Origin: Paracoccaceae bacterium
Lineage (GTDB): Bacteria > Pseudomonadota > Alphaproteobacteria > Rhodobacterales > Rhodobacteraceae
Direction of reading: 5' to 3'
Assembly: GCA_016124615.1 (NCBI GenBank)
Contig: WGNF01000007.1
Location: 124,001-188,000, forward strand
DNA length: 64,000 nt
Shown piece after piece: positions 55,679 through 64,000 of the stretch; positions within the stretch are counted from its first letter, which is position 1; each line of letters opens with the position of its first letter. The notes beneath the pieces were generated by a model. That model worked only from the letters and a program-made list of their open reading frames with translations. It ran no database searches and was not told the origin of the DNA. Position numbers and translations under genes: made by a program.

Positions 55679-56158
55679 ATGTCCGCGTCCATGAAAAGCC
55701 CCAAGCCTCGCGACCCCCTGCGCCCGAAATTCTGGGAACGCCCGCTGACCGCGCTGAACCCGCGCGAGTGGGAGGCGCTGTGCGATGGCTGCGGCAAATG
55801 CTGCCTGAACAAGCTGGAAGACGAGGAGACCGGTGAGGTCGCCTTTACCCGCGTCGCCTGCCGCCTGCTGGACGGCGAAAGCTGCCGCTGCGCGCAGTAC
55901 GAGATTCGCAAGCAGTTCGTGCCGGAATGCGTCGTGCTGACGCCAAAGACCATCGCCAAGGTCGCCTACTGGCTGCCCGCCACCTGCGCCTACCGGCTGC
56001 TGCACGAGGGCAAGCCGCTGGAAGACTGGCACCCGCTGATCTCGGGCAACCCCGAAAGCGTGCATGACGCAGGCATGTCGGTGCGCGGCTGGACGGTGCC
56101 AGAGTTCGAGGTGCCGGAAGAAGACTGGGAAGATTATATCGTCGAAGGGGAAATCTGA
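55679..56158 (+). CDS. YcgN-family cysteine-cluster protein
   Basis: The 159-residue product (ATG 55679 or 55691) has the conserved cysteine cluster C-D-G-C-G-K-C-C near residue 40 and C-R-L-L ... C-R-C ... P-E-C downstream, typical of YcgN/UPF0153 proteins that probably bind zinc or an iron-sulfur cluster. The function is unknown. Its stop overlaps the start of the aldolase gene by one base. Confidence 0.85.
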   Translation: MSASMKSPKPRDPLRPKFWERPLTALNPREWEALCDGCGKCCLNKLEDEETGEVAFTRVACRLLDGESCRCAQYEIRKQFVPECVVLTPKTIAKVAYWLPATCAYRLLHEGKPLEDWHPLISGNPESVHDAGMSVRGWTVPEFEVPEEDWEDYIVEGEI

Positions 56159-57210
56159 TGTTCTTCGTGTCCGACAACGCCGCCCCGGTGCCGCCCGAGG
56201 TGATGGCCGCGCTGACCCGCGCGAACGAGGGCTATGCGATGCCCTACGGTGCCGACGCGACCATGGCCGGGGTGCGTGCCAGTATCCGCGCGGTCTTCGA
56301 GGCGCCCGAGGCGGCGGTTTACCTTGTCGCCACCGGCACCACCGCGAATTCGTTGGCACTTGCACTTTACTGCCAGCCCTGGGCCACAGTCTTCTGCCAC
56401 CGCGCCGCCCATATCGCCGAGGATGAATGCGGCGCGCCGGAGTTCTTCACGGCGGGCGCCAAGCTGACGCTGATCGACGGCGCCGATGGCAAGATCACCC
56501 CGGCAGGTCTGGACGCGGCCATCGCGGGCTCTGCGCTTGGCGGCGTGCACAACGTGCAGCGCGGCATGGTCAGCCTGACCAACATCACCGAAAAGGGCAC
56601 CGCCTACACCCCGGCCGAGGTTGCGGCGCTGACCGCCGTCGCGAAGGGCTACGGCCTGCCGACCCATCTGGACGGCGCCCGCTTTGCCAATGCGCTGGTC
56701 GCCACCGGCGCCACCGCCGCCGAGATGACGTGGAAGGCCGGAATCGACGTGCTGTCGTTCGGCGGCACCAAGAACGGCCTGATGGGGGTCGAGGCGGTGG
56801 TGATCTTCGATCCCGCCAAGGCGTGGGAGTTCGAGCTGCGCCGCAAGCGGGCGGGGCATCTCTTTTCCAAGCACCGTTTCCTTTCGGCGCAGATGCAGGC
56901 CTATCTGCAGGATGACCTCTGGCTGCGCCTTGCCGATCAGGCCAACACGGCGGGGCAGCGGCTGGCGGCTGGCATCGCGGCCACGCCGGGCTGCGCGCTC
57001 GCACATCCGGCAGCGGCGAACCTGATGTTCGCCACCCTGCCCCGCGCCGCCCATCGCCGCGCCCGGGCCGAGGGCGCGGCCTATTACATCATGTCGCCCG
57101 ACAGCAGCATGGAAGGCGCCGACGACACGCCGCAACTGGCCCGGTTCGTCACCAGCTGGTGCACGACCACGGCCGACGTGGATCGCTTCCTCACCCTCAT
57201 TCGCGGCTGA
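56158..57210 (+). CDS. Low-specificity L-threonine aldolase
   Basis: This PLP enzyme of 350 residues cleaves threonine or allo-threonine to glycine and acetaldehyde. The PLP lysine is in S-F-G-G-T-K-N-G-L-M-G, and L-D-G-A-R-F-A-N-A and H-R-A-A-H-I-A-E-D-E are the family segments. Its 3' end overlaps the convergent hydrolase gene by 14 bases. Confidence 0.9.
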   Translation: MFFVSDNAAPVPPEVMAALTRANEGYAMPYGADATMAGVRASIRAVFEAPEAAVYLVATGTTANSLALALYCQPWATVFCHRAAHIAEDECGAPEFFTAGAKLTLIDGADGKITPAGLDAAIAGSALGGVHNVQRGMVSLTNITEKGTAYTPAEVAALTAVAKGYGLPTHLDGARFANALVATGATAAEMTWKAGIDVLSFGGTKNGLMGVEAVVIFDPAKAWEFELRRKRAGHLFSKHRFLSAQMQAYLQDDLWLRLADQANTAGQRLAAGIAATPGCALAHPAAANLMFATLPRAAHRRARAEGAAYYIMSPDSSMEGADDTPQLARFVTSWCTTTADVDRFLTLIRG

Positions 57211-57976
57211 GGAAGCCACCCACCGCCGCCGCCACCTGCGGCGCGTGCGTCACCGGCAGCATGTGCATGGCGCCGGGCACGGTGGCCCGTTCCGCCAGCG
57301 GCAGGCGCAGGGCCAGCGCATCGGCGATCGCCGGAATGATTGCGGGCGAGCCGCCGCCGGTGACGATCAGCACCGGCCGCCGCAGCGCCTCCAGCCGGTC
57401 GGGGGCCAGCAGCCCGCCCGAATCCGCCATCAATCCCGGCATCGCGGCGGTGATCAGCCCGATCCGCTGGGTGATGTAGTCGCGCTGGCGTTGCGGCACA
57501 TCCTCCCACGCGGCGCCGGTGCCCCAGAGTGCGGTGAACAGGCGCGCGGCCTGCTCGGGCTGGCCCGCCGCCAGTGCCGCATCAAACGGCGCATGGTCGG
57601 CGACGTGCTGATCGGCGGCGGGCGAGCCTGCGGCACGGGCGGCGGCGAACAGCGTCGGCTCGATCAGCACCAGGCGGCGCACCCGCTCGGGGTGGTTCAG
57701 CGCCAGCCGCAGCGCGACGACGCCACCGAAGGAATGGCCGATCACATCGACGGCACCGGGCGGCAGCGCAGCCAGCGCCATCGCCTCGGCCTCGGCCACG
57801 ATGCCGGTGCCCGGCACCCAGTCGGGCGCGCTGCCGTGGCCCGGCAGGTCGATCGCGGTCAGGGTCAGCTGATCCGCCAACTCCGCGCCAACGCCCGCCC
57901 ATTCCCCGGCATGGGCCAGCGAGCAATGCAGCGCCAGCGCGGGCCGCGGCCCGTGGCCGTAGTGGCGCAAGCTCAC
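57197..57976 (-). CDS. Alpha/beta hydrolase
   Basis: The 259-residue product (GTG start at 57976) has the nucleophile elbow G-H-S-F-G-G-V-V-A-L with the catalytic serine near residue 91, D-L-P-G-H-G-S, and a late H-A-P-Q/M-L-P-V region with the probable histidine. Substrate unknown. It overlaps the stop of the isomerase gene as GTGA and is cotranscribed. Confidence 0.85.
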   Translation of the reverse strand: MSLRHYGHGPRPALALHCSLAHAGEWAGVGAELADQLTLTAIDLPGHGSAPDWVPGTGIVAEAEAMALAALPPGAVDVIGHSFGGVVALRLALNHPERVRRLVLIEPTLFAAARAAGSPAADQHVADHAPFDAALAAGQPEQAARLFTALWGTGAAWEDVPQRQRDYITQRIGLITAAMPGLMADSGGLLAPDRLEALRRPVLIVTGGGSPAIIPAIADALALRLPLAERATVPGAMHMLPVTHAPQVAAAVGGFLSRE

Positions 57977-58572
57977 AACTTGCCCGACAGGAACAGGTCC
58001 AGATCGTCCAGCCGGTCCTGCCCCCAGAATCGCTCGTCCTGATCGGTGATGTAGAACGGCGCGCCGAAGGCGCCGCGGTTCACCGCTTCCTCAAGGTTCT
58101 TCACGTAGGTCTCGGCCCCCAGCAGCAGCCCGCTGTCGGCCAGCTTCGGGTTGAACCCGGCATGGGCCAGCACATCGCGGACCACGGTGTCGTCGGCAAT
58201 GTCGCGCTCTTCGGCCCAGCAGGCGCGGGTAAAGCCATGCACCAGTGCGCCCAGATCGCCGCCACCCGCCGCCTGCGCCGCGATGATGGCATAGGACGAG
58301 GGCGCCGAATTCACCGGAAAGAACGCCGGTTGCAGGTTGATCGGAATCCCCGCCTTCGCCGCCTGCCGCCGCAATTCCTGCAGGCGGTATTCCTTGCGGC
58401 TGTCGTGCCGGTCCTTCAGCGCCTGCCCGCCGGTGCGCAGGAACAGCGCCAGAATATCCACCGGCTTGTAGGTGATGCTGGCGCCGTGCCGTGCCGCAAT
58501 CTCCTCCAGCCGCATCCCGGCGAGGTAGGTGAAAGGCGACACCGTGGAAAAATAGTAATCGATATGGGCCAT
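57973..58572 (-). CDS. 2-hydroxychromene-2-carboxylate isomerase (DsbA-like)
   Basis: This kappa-GST / DsbA-fold isomerase of 199 residues isomerises hydroxychromene carboxylates in naphthalene-type degradation, but many homologues act elsewhere. The active-site serine is in F-S-T-V-S-P-F-T-Y-L, and the C-terminal G-A-F-G-A-P-F-Y-I is typical. No aromatic-degradation genes are near, so the true substrate is unclear. Confidence 0.82.
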   Translation of the reverse strand: MAHIDYYFSTVSPFTYLAGMRLEEIAARHGASITYKPVDILALFLRTGGQALKDRHDSRKEYRLQELRRQAAKAGIPINLQPAFFPVNSAPSSYAIIAAQAAGGGDLGALVHGFTRACWAEERDIADDTVVRDVLAHAGFNPKLADSGLLLGAETYVKNLEEAVNRGAFGAPFYITDQDERFWGQDRLDDLDLFLSGKL

Positions 58573-58674
58573 TCGCGTCGTTCCCTCCCTGCCGTGGTTT
58601 GCAAGACCGTAGCCGGGTGGTAAGCGGTGTCAACGATCCGAATCCCTCTTTTGACCCCGTTCGAGGACCCCGAC

Positions 58675-59694
58675 ATGGCCGCCATGAGCGAACCGAAGCT
58701 GATTTCCGGCAACGCCAATCGCCCGCTGGCGCAGGCCATCGCGCGGCGGATGTCGATGCACCGGGGCATGTCGGTCGGGTTGGTCGAGGCGCGGGTGGAA
58801 CGGTTCAACGATCAGGAAATATTCGTGGAGGTGTTCGAGAACGTCCGCGGCGAGGATATGTTCATCATCCAGTCGACCTCGAACCCGGCCAACGACAACC
58901 TGATGGAGCTGCTGATCATGACCGACGCGCTGCGCCGGTCTTCGGCCTCGCGCATCACCGCGGTGATCCCCTACTTCGGCTACGCACGGCAGGATCGCCG
59001 CACCAAGGCGCGTACCCCGATCAGCGCCAAGCTGGTCGCCAACCTGATTACCCAGGCCGGAATCGAGCGGGTGCTGACGCTGGACCTGCACGCCGCACAG
59101 ATTCAGGGCTTCTTCGACATTCCGGTGGACAACCTCTATGCCGCGCCGGTCTTTGCGCTGGATATCGAGCATCACTTCAAGGGTCAGTTGCAGGGCGTCA
59201 CCGTGGTTTCGCCCGACGTCGGCGGCGTGGCCCGCGCGCGCGATCTGGCGCAGCGCATCGGCTGCAACCTTGCCATCGTTGACAAACGTCGCCCGCGGCC
59301 GGGCGAGATCGGCGAGATGACGGTGATCGGTGACGTCAAAGGTCAGACCTGCATCATCATCGACGACATCTGCGACACCGCCGGTACGCTGGTGAAGGCG
59401 GCCGACCTGCTGATGACCGAGGGTGCCAAGGAAGTGCACGCCTACATCACCCACGGCGTTCTGTCCGGCCCGGCGGTGGAACGGGTCAGCGGATCGAAGC
59501 TGAAAAGCCTGGTGATCACCGACTCGATCGAACCCAGCGAGGCGGTGAAGAAGGCGCCGAACATCCGCATCGTGCCGACAGCGCCGATGTTCGCGCAAGC
59601 GATCCTGAACATCTGGAACGGCACCTCGGTCTCGTCCCTGTTCGAGGTGGATACGCTGGTGCCGATCTACGAAGGCATGTACTCGCGGCCCTGA
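58675..59694 (+). CDS. prs: Ribose-phosphate pyrophosphokinase
   Basis: Prs makes PRPP for nucleotide, histidine and tryptophan synthesis. The 339-residue product has the ATP loop [21 protein letters not shown], and the PRPP loop [12 protein letters not shown]. The start is ATG 58675 behind GAGGA, or ATG 58684. A GTG at 58627 is open but unsupported. Confidence 0.95.
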   Translation: MAAMSEPKLISGNANRPLAQAIARRMSMHRGMSVGLVEARVERFNDQEIFVEVFENVRGEDMFIIQSTSNPANDNLMELLIMTDALRRSSASRITAVIPYFGYARQDRRTKARTPISAKLVANLITQAGIERVLTLDLHAAQIQGFFDIPVDNLYAAPVFALDIEHHFKGQLQGVTVVSPDVGGVARARDLAQRIGCNLAIVDKRRPRPGEIGEMTVIGDVKGQTCIIIDDICDTAGTLVKAADLLMTEGAKEVHAYITHGVLSGPAVERVSGSKLKSLVITDSIEPSEAVKKAPNIRIVPTAPMFAQAILNIWNGTSVSSLFEVDTLVPIYEGMYSRP

Positions 59695-59701
59695 GGCCGC
59701 C

Positions 59702-60052
59702 CTAGTAAAGCTGCCAGTCGTCTTCGTCCGGCAGATCGCCAAAGGCGGTCCAGTCGGCACGGATGCGCGCCACCCGCGTGTCGCCCCAGGTGCGGAACAC
59801 GATGCGAAAGCCGCTGGCGGTGATGTCCTCGGCCTTGATGTCGGCGCGCTGGTTGGTTTTCTGGTCCAGATCCCACATCGAGATGCCGACCATCACCGCA
59901 GGTTCGCTGCGAAAGGGTTGGGCAAACTGAACCGGCAGGCGGCATTCGCGTGGGCCGGTGCCGGACCACATCACCCCGCCATCGGCAAAATCCGAGAACA
60001 GGAGCATCGAGCCCTGGTCAATTCCGATGCTTTGGCCGCGCAGACGGATCAT
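59702..60052 (-). CDS. H-type lectin domain protein
   Basis: The 116-residue product (ATG 60052, behind GGGGAAGG) has the H-type lectin pattern: P-A-V-M-V-G-I-S-M-W-D-L-D, I-T-A-S-G-F-R-I-V-F-R-T-W-G-D-T and R-A-D-W-T-A-F-G. The fold is known from invertebrate agglutinins and discoidin and binds sugars. There is no signal peptide, so a cytosolic or phage-like tail origin is possible. It is a stand-alone domain next to prs. Confidence 0.75.
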   Translation of the reverse strand: MIRLRGQSIGIDQGSMLLFSDFADGGVMWSGTGPRECRLPVQFAQPFRSEPAVMVGISMWDLDQKTNQRADIKAEDITASGFRIVFRTWGDTRVARIRADWTAFGDLPDEDDWQLY

Positions 60053-60118
60053 GCCTTCCCCTTTAACGCACATGCATCAAACCGAATACCGGCAAAATTG
60101 GGGTATCATCATGAAAAA

Positions 60119-60137
60119 GGCCCCGGAATCCGGGGCC
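60119..60137 (-). terminator. Terminator of the atp operon
   Basis: GGCCCCGG (60119-60126) and CCGGGGCC (60130-60137) form a perfect 8-bp stem with a 3-base loop. On the minus strand TTTTTCATGATG follows. It lies 23 bases after the atpC stop. Confidence 0.85.
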
Positions 60138-60160
60138 ATTCACAGTTTCGTGAGTGTCGA

Positions 60161-60559
60161 TCAGATCGCCACGGTGCCGCGCAGCGTCTCGATGTCGTGC
60201 ACCAGCTTCATCGCGGCGTCCTTGTCTTCGGGCAGCGCTGCCGCGGCAAGGCTGCGGGCCTCGTCCAGCATCGAGTCGATGATCGTGCCGGTCGCTTCCT
60301 CGATCGGAACCGCCCGTTCGGCCAGAACCGCGACGCCGTCCCCCGTGACTTCGGCGAACCCGCCCGAAACCACGAAGGACTTGTAGCCATCCGCCCCGGT
60401 CGCGCGCAGGACGCCCGGACGCAGCGAGGTGATCAGCGGCGCATGGCCCTGCATCGCCGTCAGGTCGCCATCGGCACCCGGAATCTGCACCTCGGTGGCC
60501 GGAAAGGAAGCCAGCTTCCGTTCCGGCGTCACAAGGTCGAACTGCATCGTGTTGGCCAT
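60161..60559 (-). CDS. atpC: AtpC, ATP synthase epsilon subunit
   Basis: The 132-residue product begins F-D-L-V-T-P-E-R-K-L-A and carries G-D-L-T-A-M-Q-G-H-A-P-L-I-T and the typical short C-terminal helices. It links the rotor with the catalytic head and inhibits ATP hydrolysis. It lies 10 bases after atpD. Confidence 0.95.
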   Translation of the reverse strand: MANTMQFDLVTPERKLASFPATEVQIPGADGDLTAMQGHAPLITSLRPGVLRATGADGYKSFVVSGGFAEVTGDGVAVLAERAVPIEEATGTIIDSMLDEARSLAAAALPEDKDAAMKLVHDIETLRGTVAI

Positions 60560-60569
60560 GTTAGCCTCC

Positions 60570-62015
<1,446 letters not shown>

Positions 62016-62885
62016 TCAGAGCGCCTCGGCGCCCGAAATGATTTCGATAAGCTCTTTGGTGATCGCGGCCTGGCGCGAGCGGTTGTAGACGATCGTCAGA
62101 CGGTCGATCATGTCACCCGCGTTCCGCGTCGCGTTGTCCATCGCGCTCATCCGCGCGCCTTGTTCCGAGGCGCCGTTTTCCAGCAGGGCGGTGAAGATCT
62201 GCGTCGCCACACCGCGCGGCAGCAGATCGGCAAGGATGCCCTCTTCCGACGGCTCGTAGTCGTACAGGGTCGAGGCTTTCGCCTCGCCTTCGAACACCGC
62301 CGGAATGATCTGCTGCGCCGTCGGGATCTGGCTGATCACCGACTGGAAGCGGTTGAAGAAGATCGTCGCGACGTCGAACTCGCCCGCATCGAAGCGGGAC
62401 AGGATGTCCTTCGCGATGCCCTGCGCGTTGACGTAGCCCACCCGCTTGACCTCGGCCATGTCGACATGGCCGATCATGTACTGGCCAAAGTCGCGGCGCA
62501 GCTGCTCGCGGCCCTTCTTGCCGACGGTGAGAATCTTCACCGTCTTGCCGCGGCTCAGCAACGACGTCGCCTGCGCGCGGGCCAGCCGCACGATGGTCGA
62601 GTTGAAGCCGCCGCAGAGGCCCCGCTCGGACGTCATCACGACCAGCAGATGCACCTTGTCGGCGCCGGTGCCCGCCAGCAGGCGCGGCGCGCTGGACGAG
62701 CTTCCGACCGAGGCCGCAAGCCCCGCCATGACCGCCGTCATCCGCTCGGCATAGGGCCGGGCGGCTTCGGCGGCGTCCTGTGCGCGGCGCAGTTTCGCCG
62801 CGGCGACCATCTGCATCGCCTTGGTGATCTTCCGCGTGGATTTCACGCTTCCGATCCGGTTCTTCAAGTCCTTGAGGCTCGGCAT
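62016..62885 (-). CDS. atpG: AtpG, ATP synthase gamma subunit
   Basis: The 289-residue rotor subunit has the N-terminal helix [26 protein letters not shown] and the C-terminal [15 protein letters not shown] signature. It starts 24 bases after atpA. Confidence 0.97.
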   Translation of the reverse strand: MPSLKDLKNRIGSVKSTRKITKAMQMVAAAKLRRAQDAAEAARPYAERMTAVMAGLAASVGSSSSAPRLLAGTGADKVHLLVVMTSERGLCGGFNSTIVRLARAQATSLLSRGKTVKILTVGKKGREQLRRDFGQYMIGHVDMAEVKRVGYVNAQGIAKDILSRFDAGEFDVATIFFNRFQSVISQIPTAQQIIPAVFEGEAKASTLYDYEPSEEGILADLLPRGVATQIFTALLENGASEQGARMSAMDNATRNAGDMIDRLTIVYNRSRQAAITKELIEIISGAEAL

Positions 62886-62909
62886 CTAGGTATCTCCCGT
62901 GCCCGTCGC

Positions 62910-64000
62910 TCAGGCGAAGTCTTTGGCGAACTCGTCAAGCGCAACGCGGATCGCTTTCTCGAGATCACCGGCCACCTTGCGGTCTTTCTCGGTGATGTCG
63001 GCCAGCAGCGCCTTGTGGTTGGTGCGCAGGTGCTTGAGCAGTTCCGCCTCGTATCGTCCGACCTGTTTCACCGGCACCGAGTCAAGGTAGCCCTTGGTGC
63101 CCGCATAGATCACGCAGACAATCTCGGCGTTGGTCAGCGGCGAGTATTGCGGCTGCTTCATCAGCTCGGTCAGGCGCGCGCCGCGGTTCAGCAGCTTCTG
63201 CGTCGAGGCGTCGAGATCCGAGCCGAACTGCGCGAAGGCCGCCATTTCGCGGTACTGCGCCAGTTCCAGCTTCACCGGACCCGCAACCGACTTCATCGCC
63301 GAGGTCTGCGCCGACGAACCGACGCGCGACACCGACAGACCGGTGTTCACGGCCGGGCGGACGCCCTGGTAGAACAGTTCGGTTTCGAGGAAGATCTGGC
63401 CGTCGGTGATCGAGATCACGTTGGTCGGGATGAAGGCCGACACGTCGCCGCCTTGGGTTTCGATGATCGGCAGCGCCGTCAGCGAACCCGAACCGAAATC
63501 TTCGTTCAGCTTGGCCGAACGTTCCAGCAGGCGAGAGTGGAGGTAGAACACATCGCCCGGATAGGCTTCACGCCCCGGCGGACGGCGCAGCAGCAGCGAC
63601 ATCTGGCGGTAGGCCACGGCCTGCTTGGAAAGGTCATCATAGATGATCAGCGCGTGGCGGCCGTTGTCGCGGAAGAATTCCGCGATGGCGGTGGCCGAAT
63701 AGGGTGCCAGGAACTGCATCGGCGCCGGGTCCGAGGCGGTGGCGGCCACCACGATCGTGTATTCGATCGCGCCGGTTTCCTCGAGCTTCTTCACCAGCTG
63801 CGCCACGGTCGAGCGCTTCTGGCCGATCGCGACATAGATGCAGTAGAGCTTCTTGCTCTCGTCGTCGCCAGCGGCTTCGTTGTAGCTCTTCTGGTTCAGG
63901 ATGGTGTCGAGCGCGATGGCGGTCTTGCCGGTCTGGCGGTCGCCGATGATCAGTTCGCGCTGGCCGCGGCCAACCGGGATCATCGCGTCCACCGACTTGA
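62910..64000 (-). CDS. atpA: AtpA, ATP synthase alpha subunit (3' part only)
   Basis: The frame is open to the window edge at 64000, so the N-terminal ~150 residues and the start are missing. The visible part (about 363 residues) has the P-loop [20 protein letters not shown], and S-R-V-G-S-S-A-Q, all AtpA features. The order atpA-atpG-atpD-atpC is standard. Confidence 0.98.
   Translation of the reverse strand, partial: KSVDAMIPVGRGQRELIIGDRQTGKTAIALDTILNQKSYNEAAGDDESKKLYCIYVAIGQKRSTVAQLVKKLEETGAIEYTIVVAATASDPAPMQFLAPYSATAIAEFFRDNGRHALIIYDDLSKQAVAYRQMSLLLRRPPGREAYPGDVFYLHSRLLERSAKLNEDFGSGSLTALPIIETQGGDVSAFIPTNVISITDGQIFLETELFYQGVRPAVNTGLSVSRVGSSAQTSAMKSVAGPVKLELAQYREMAAFAQFGSDLDASTQKLLNRGARLTELMKQPQYSPLTNAEIVCVIYAGTKGYLDSVPVKQVGRYEAELLKHLRTNHKALLADITEKDRKVAGDLEKAIRVALDEFAKDFA

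Overview
The window is GC-rich chromosomal DNA with the gene content and gene order of an alphaproteobacterium of the Rhodobacteraceae (Rhodobacter/Gemmobacter/Paracoccus-like). The supports are the ruvCAB-ybgC-tolQRAB-pal-cpoB-tilS-ftsH block, paired folD genes beside fhs, a phosphatidylcholine synthase, an HrcA/CIRCE-controlled groESL operon and the atpAGDC order. The genus cannot be fixed from sequence reading alone. I see no rRNA, tRNA, CRISPR array, insertion sequence, prophage or plasmid gene. Most of the window is ordinary core genome, densely packed with short overlaps of the ATGA type. Calls come from reading translated frames, motifs and gene order; no database search was run.

Layout. 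1-5405 (+): the distal part of a tad (Flp/type IVc pilus) locus, with the end of an upstream gene, tadB, tadC, two TPR lipoproteins, a prepilin peptidase and an AAA+ ATPase of unknown role. 5638-8773 (+): DNA-damage helicase and PdeM phosphoesterase, overlapping on their 3' side a membrane LytTR regulator (8629-9498, -). 9604-13457 (-): one-carbon cluster fhs, chorismate mutase, folD paralog, folD. 13627-15029 (-): MOSC protein and Tam-like methyltransferase. 15167-27126 (-): ruvCAB, a small unknown gene, ybgC, tolQRAB, pal, cpoB, tilS, ftsH. 27452-30973: a DUF1127 protein, two related single-pass membrane proteins of unknown function, prmA, a P-loop kinase-like gene and a YxFxxD-repeat protein. 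31101-39145: a YeeE/YedE transporter, priA, transaldolase, an aldo/keto reductase, DUF484, xerC, a natural His6-containing protein and pcs. 39151-45727 (mostly -): ogt, ileS, truncated globin, TIGR01620 and YcjX. 45827-48156 (+): truA, Nudix, Gre-family and GNAT genes. 48293-50275 (-): groESL. 50467-57210 (+): TraB/GumN, ppaC, HAD, PhaJ-like MaoC, ribF, GNAT, YcgN and threonine aldolase. 57197-60052: alpha/beta hydrolase, HCCA isomerase, prs and an H-type lectin. 60161-64000 (-): atpC, atpD, atpG and the 3' part of atpA.

How the genes work together. The tad genes form the inner-membrane platform and accessory lipoproteins of a Flp pilus. Fhs and FolD interconvert formate and methylene-tetrahydrofolate. 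RuvABC resolves Holliday junctions, while the Tol-Pal block links envelope constriction to division. GroESL carries a textbook CIRCE operator on its promoter.

The least explained signals are: two arrays of an 11-bp repeat in front of unrelated genes (5492-5535 and 52496-52539); a non-ATG/GTG/TTG start for a tad lipoprotein; a FolD paralog without the catalytic lysine; a LexA-consensus box on the pdeM start codon; an Fnr-like box before yeeE; a pair of homologous unknown membrane proteins; and a native hexahistidine protein. No clear new multi-gene system was found; these are local anomalies.
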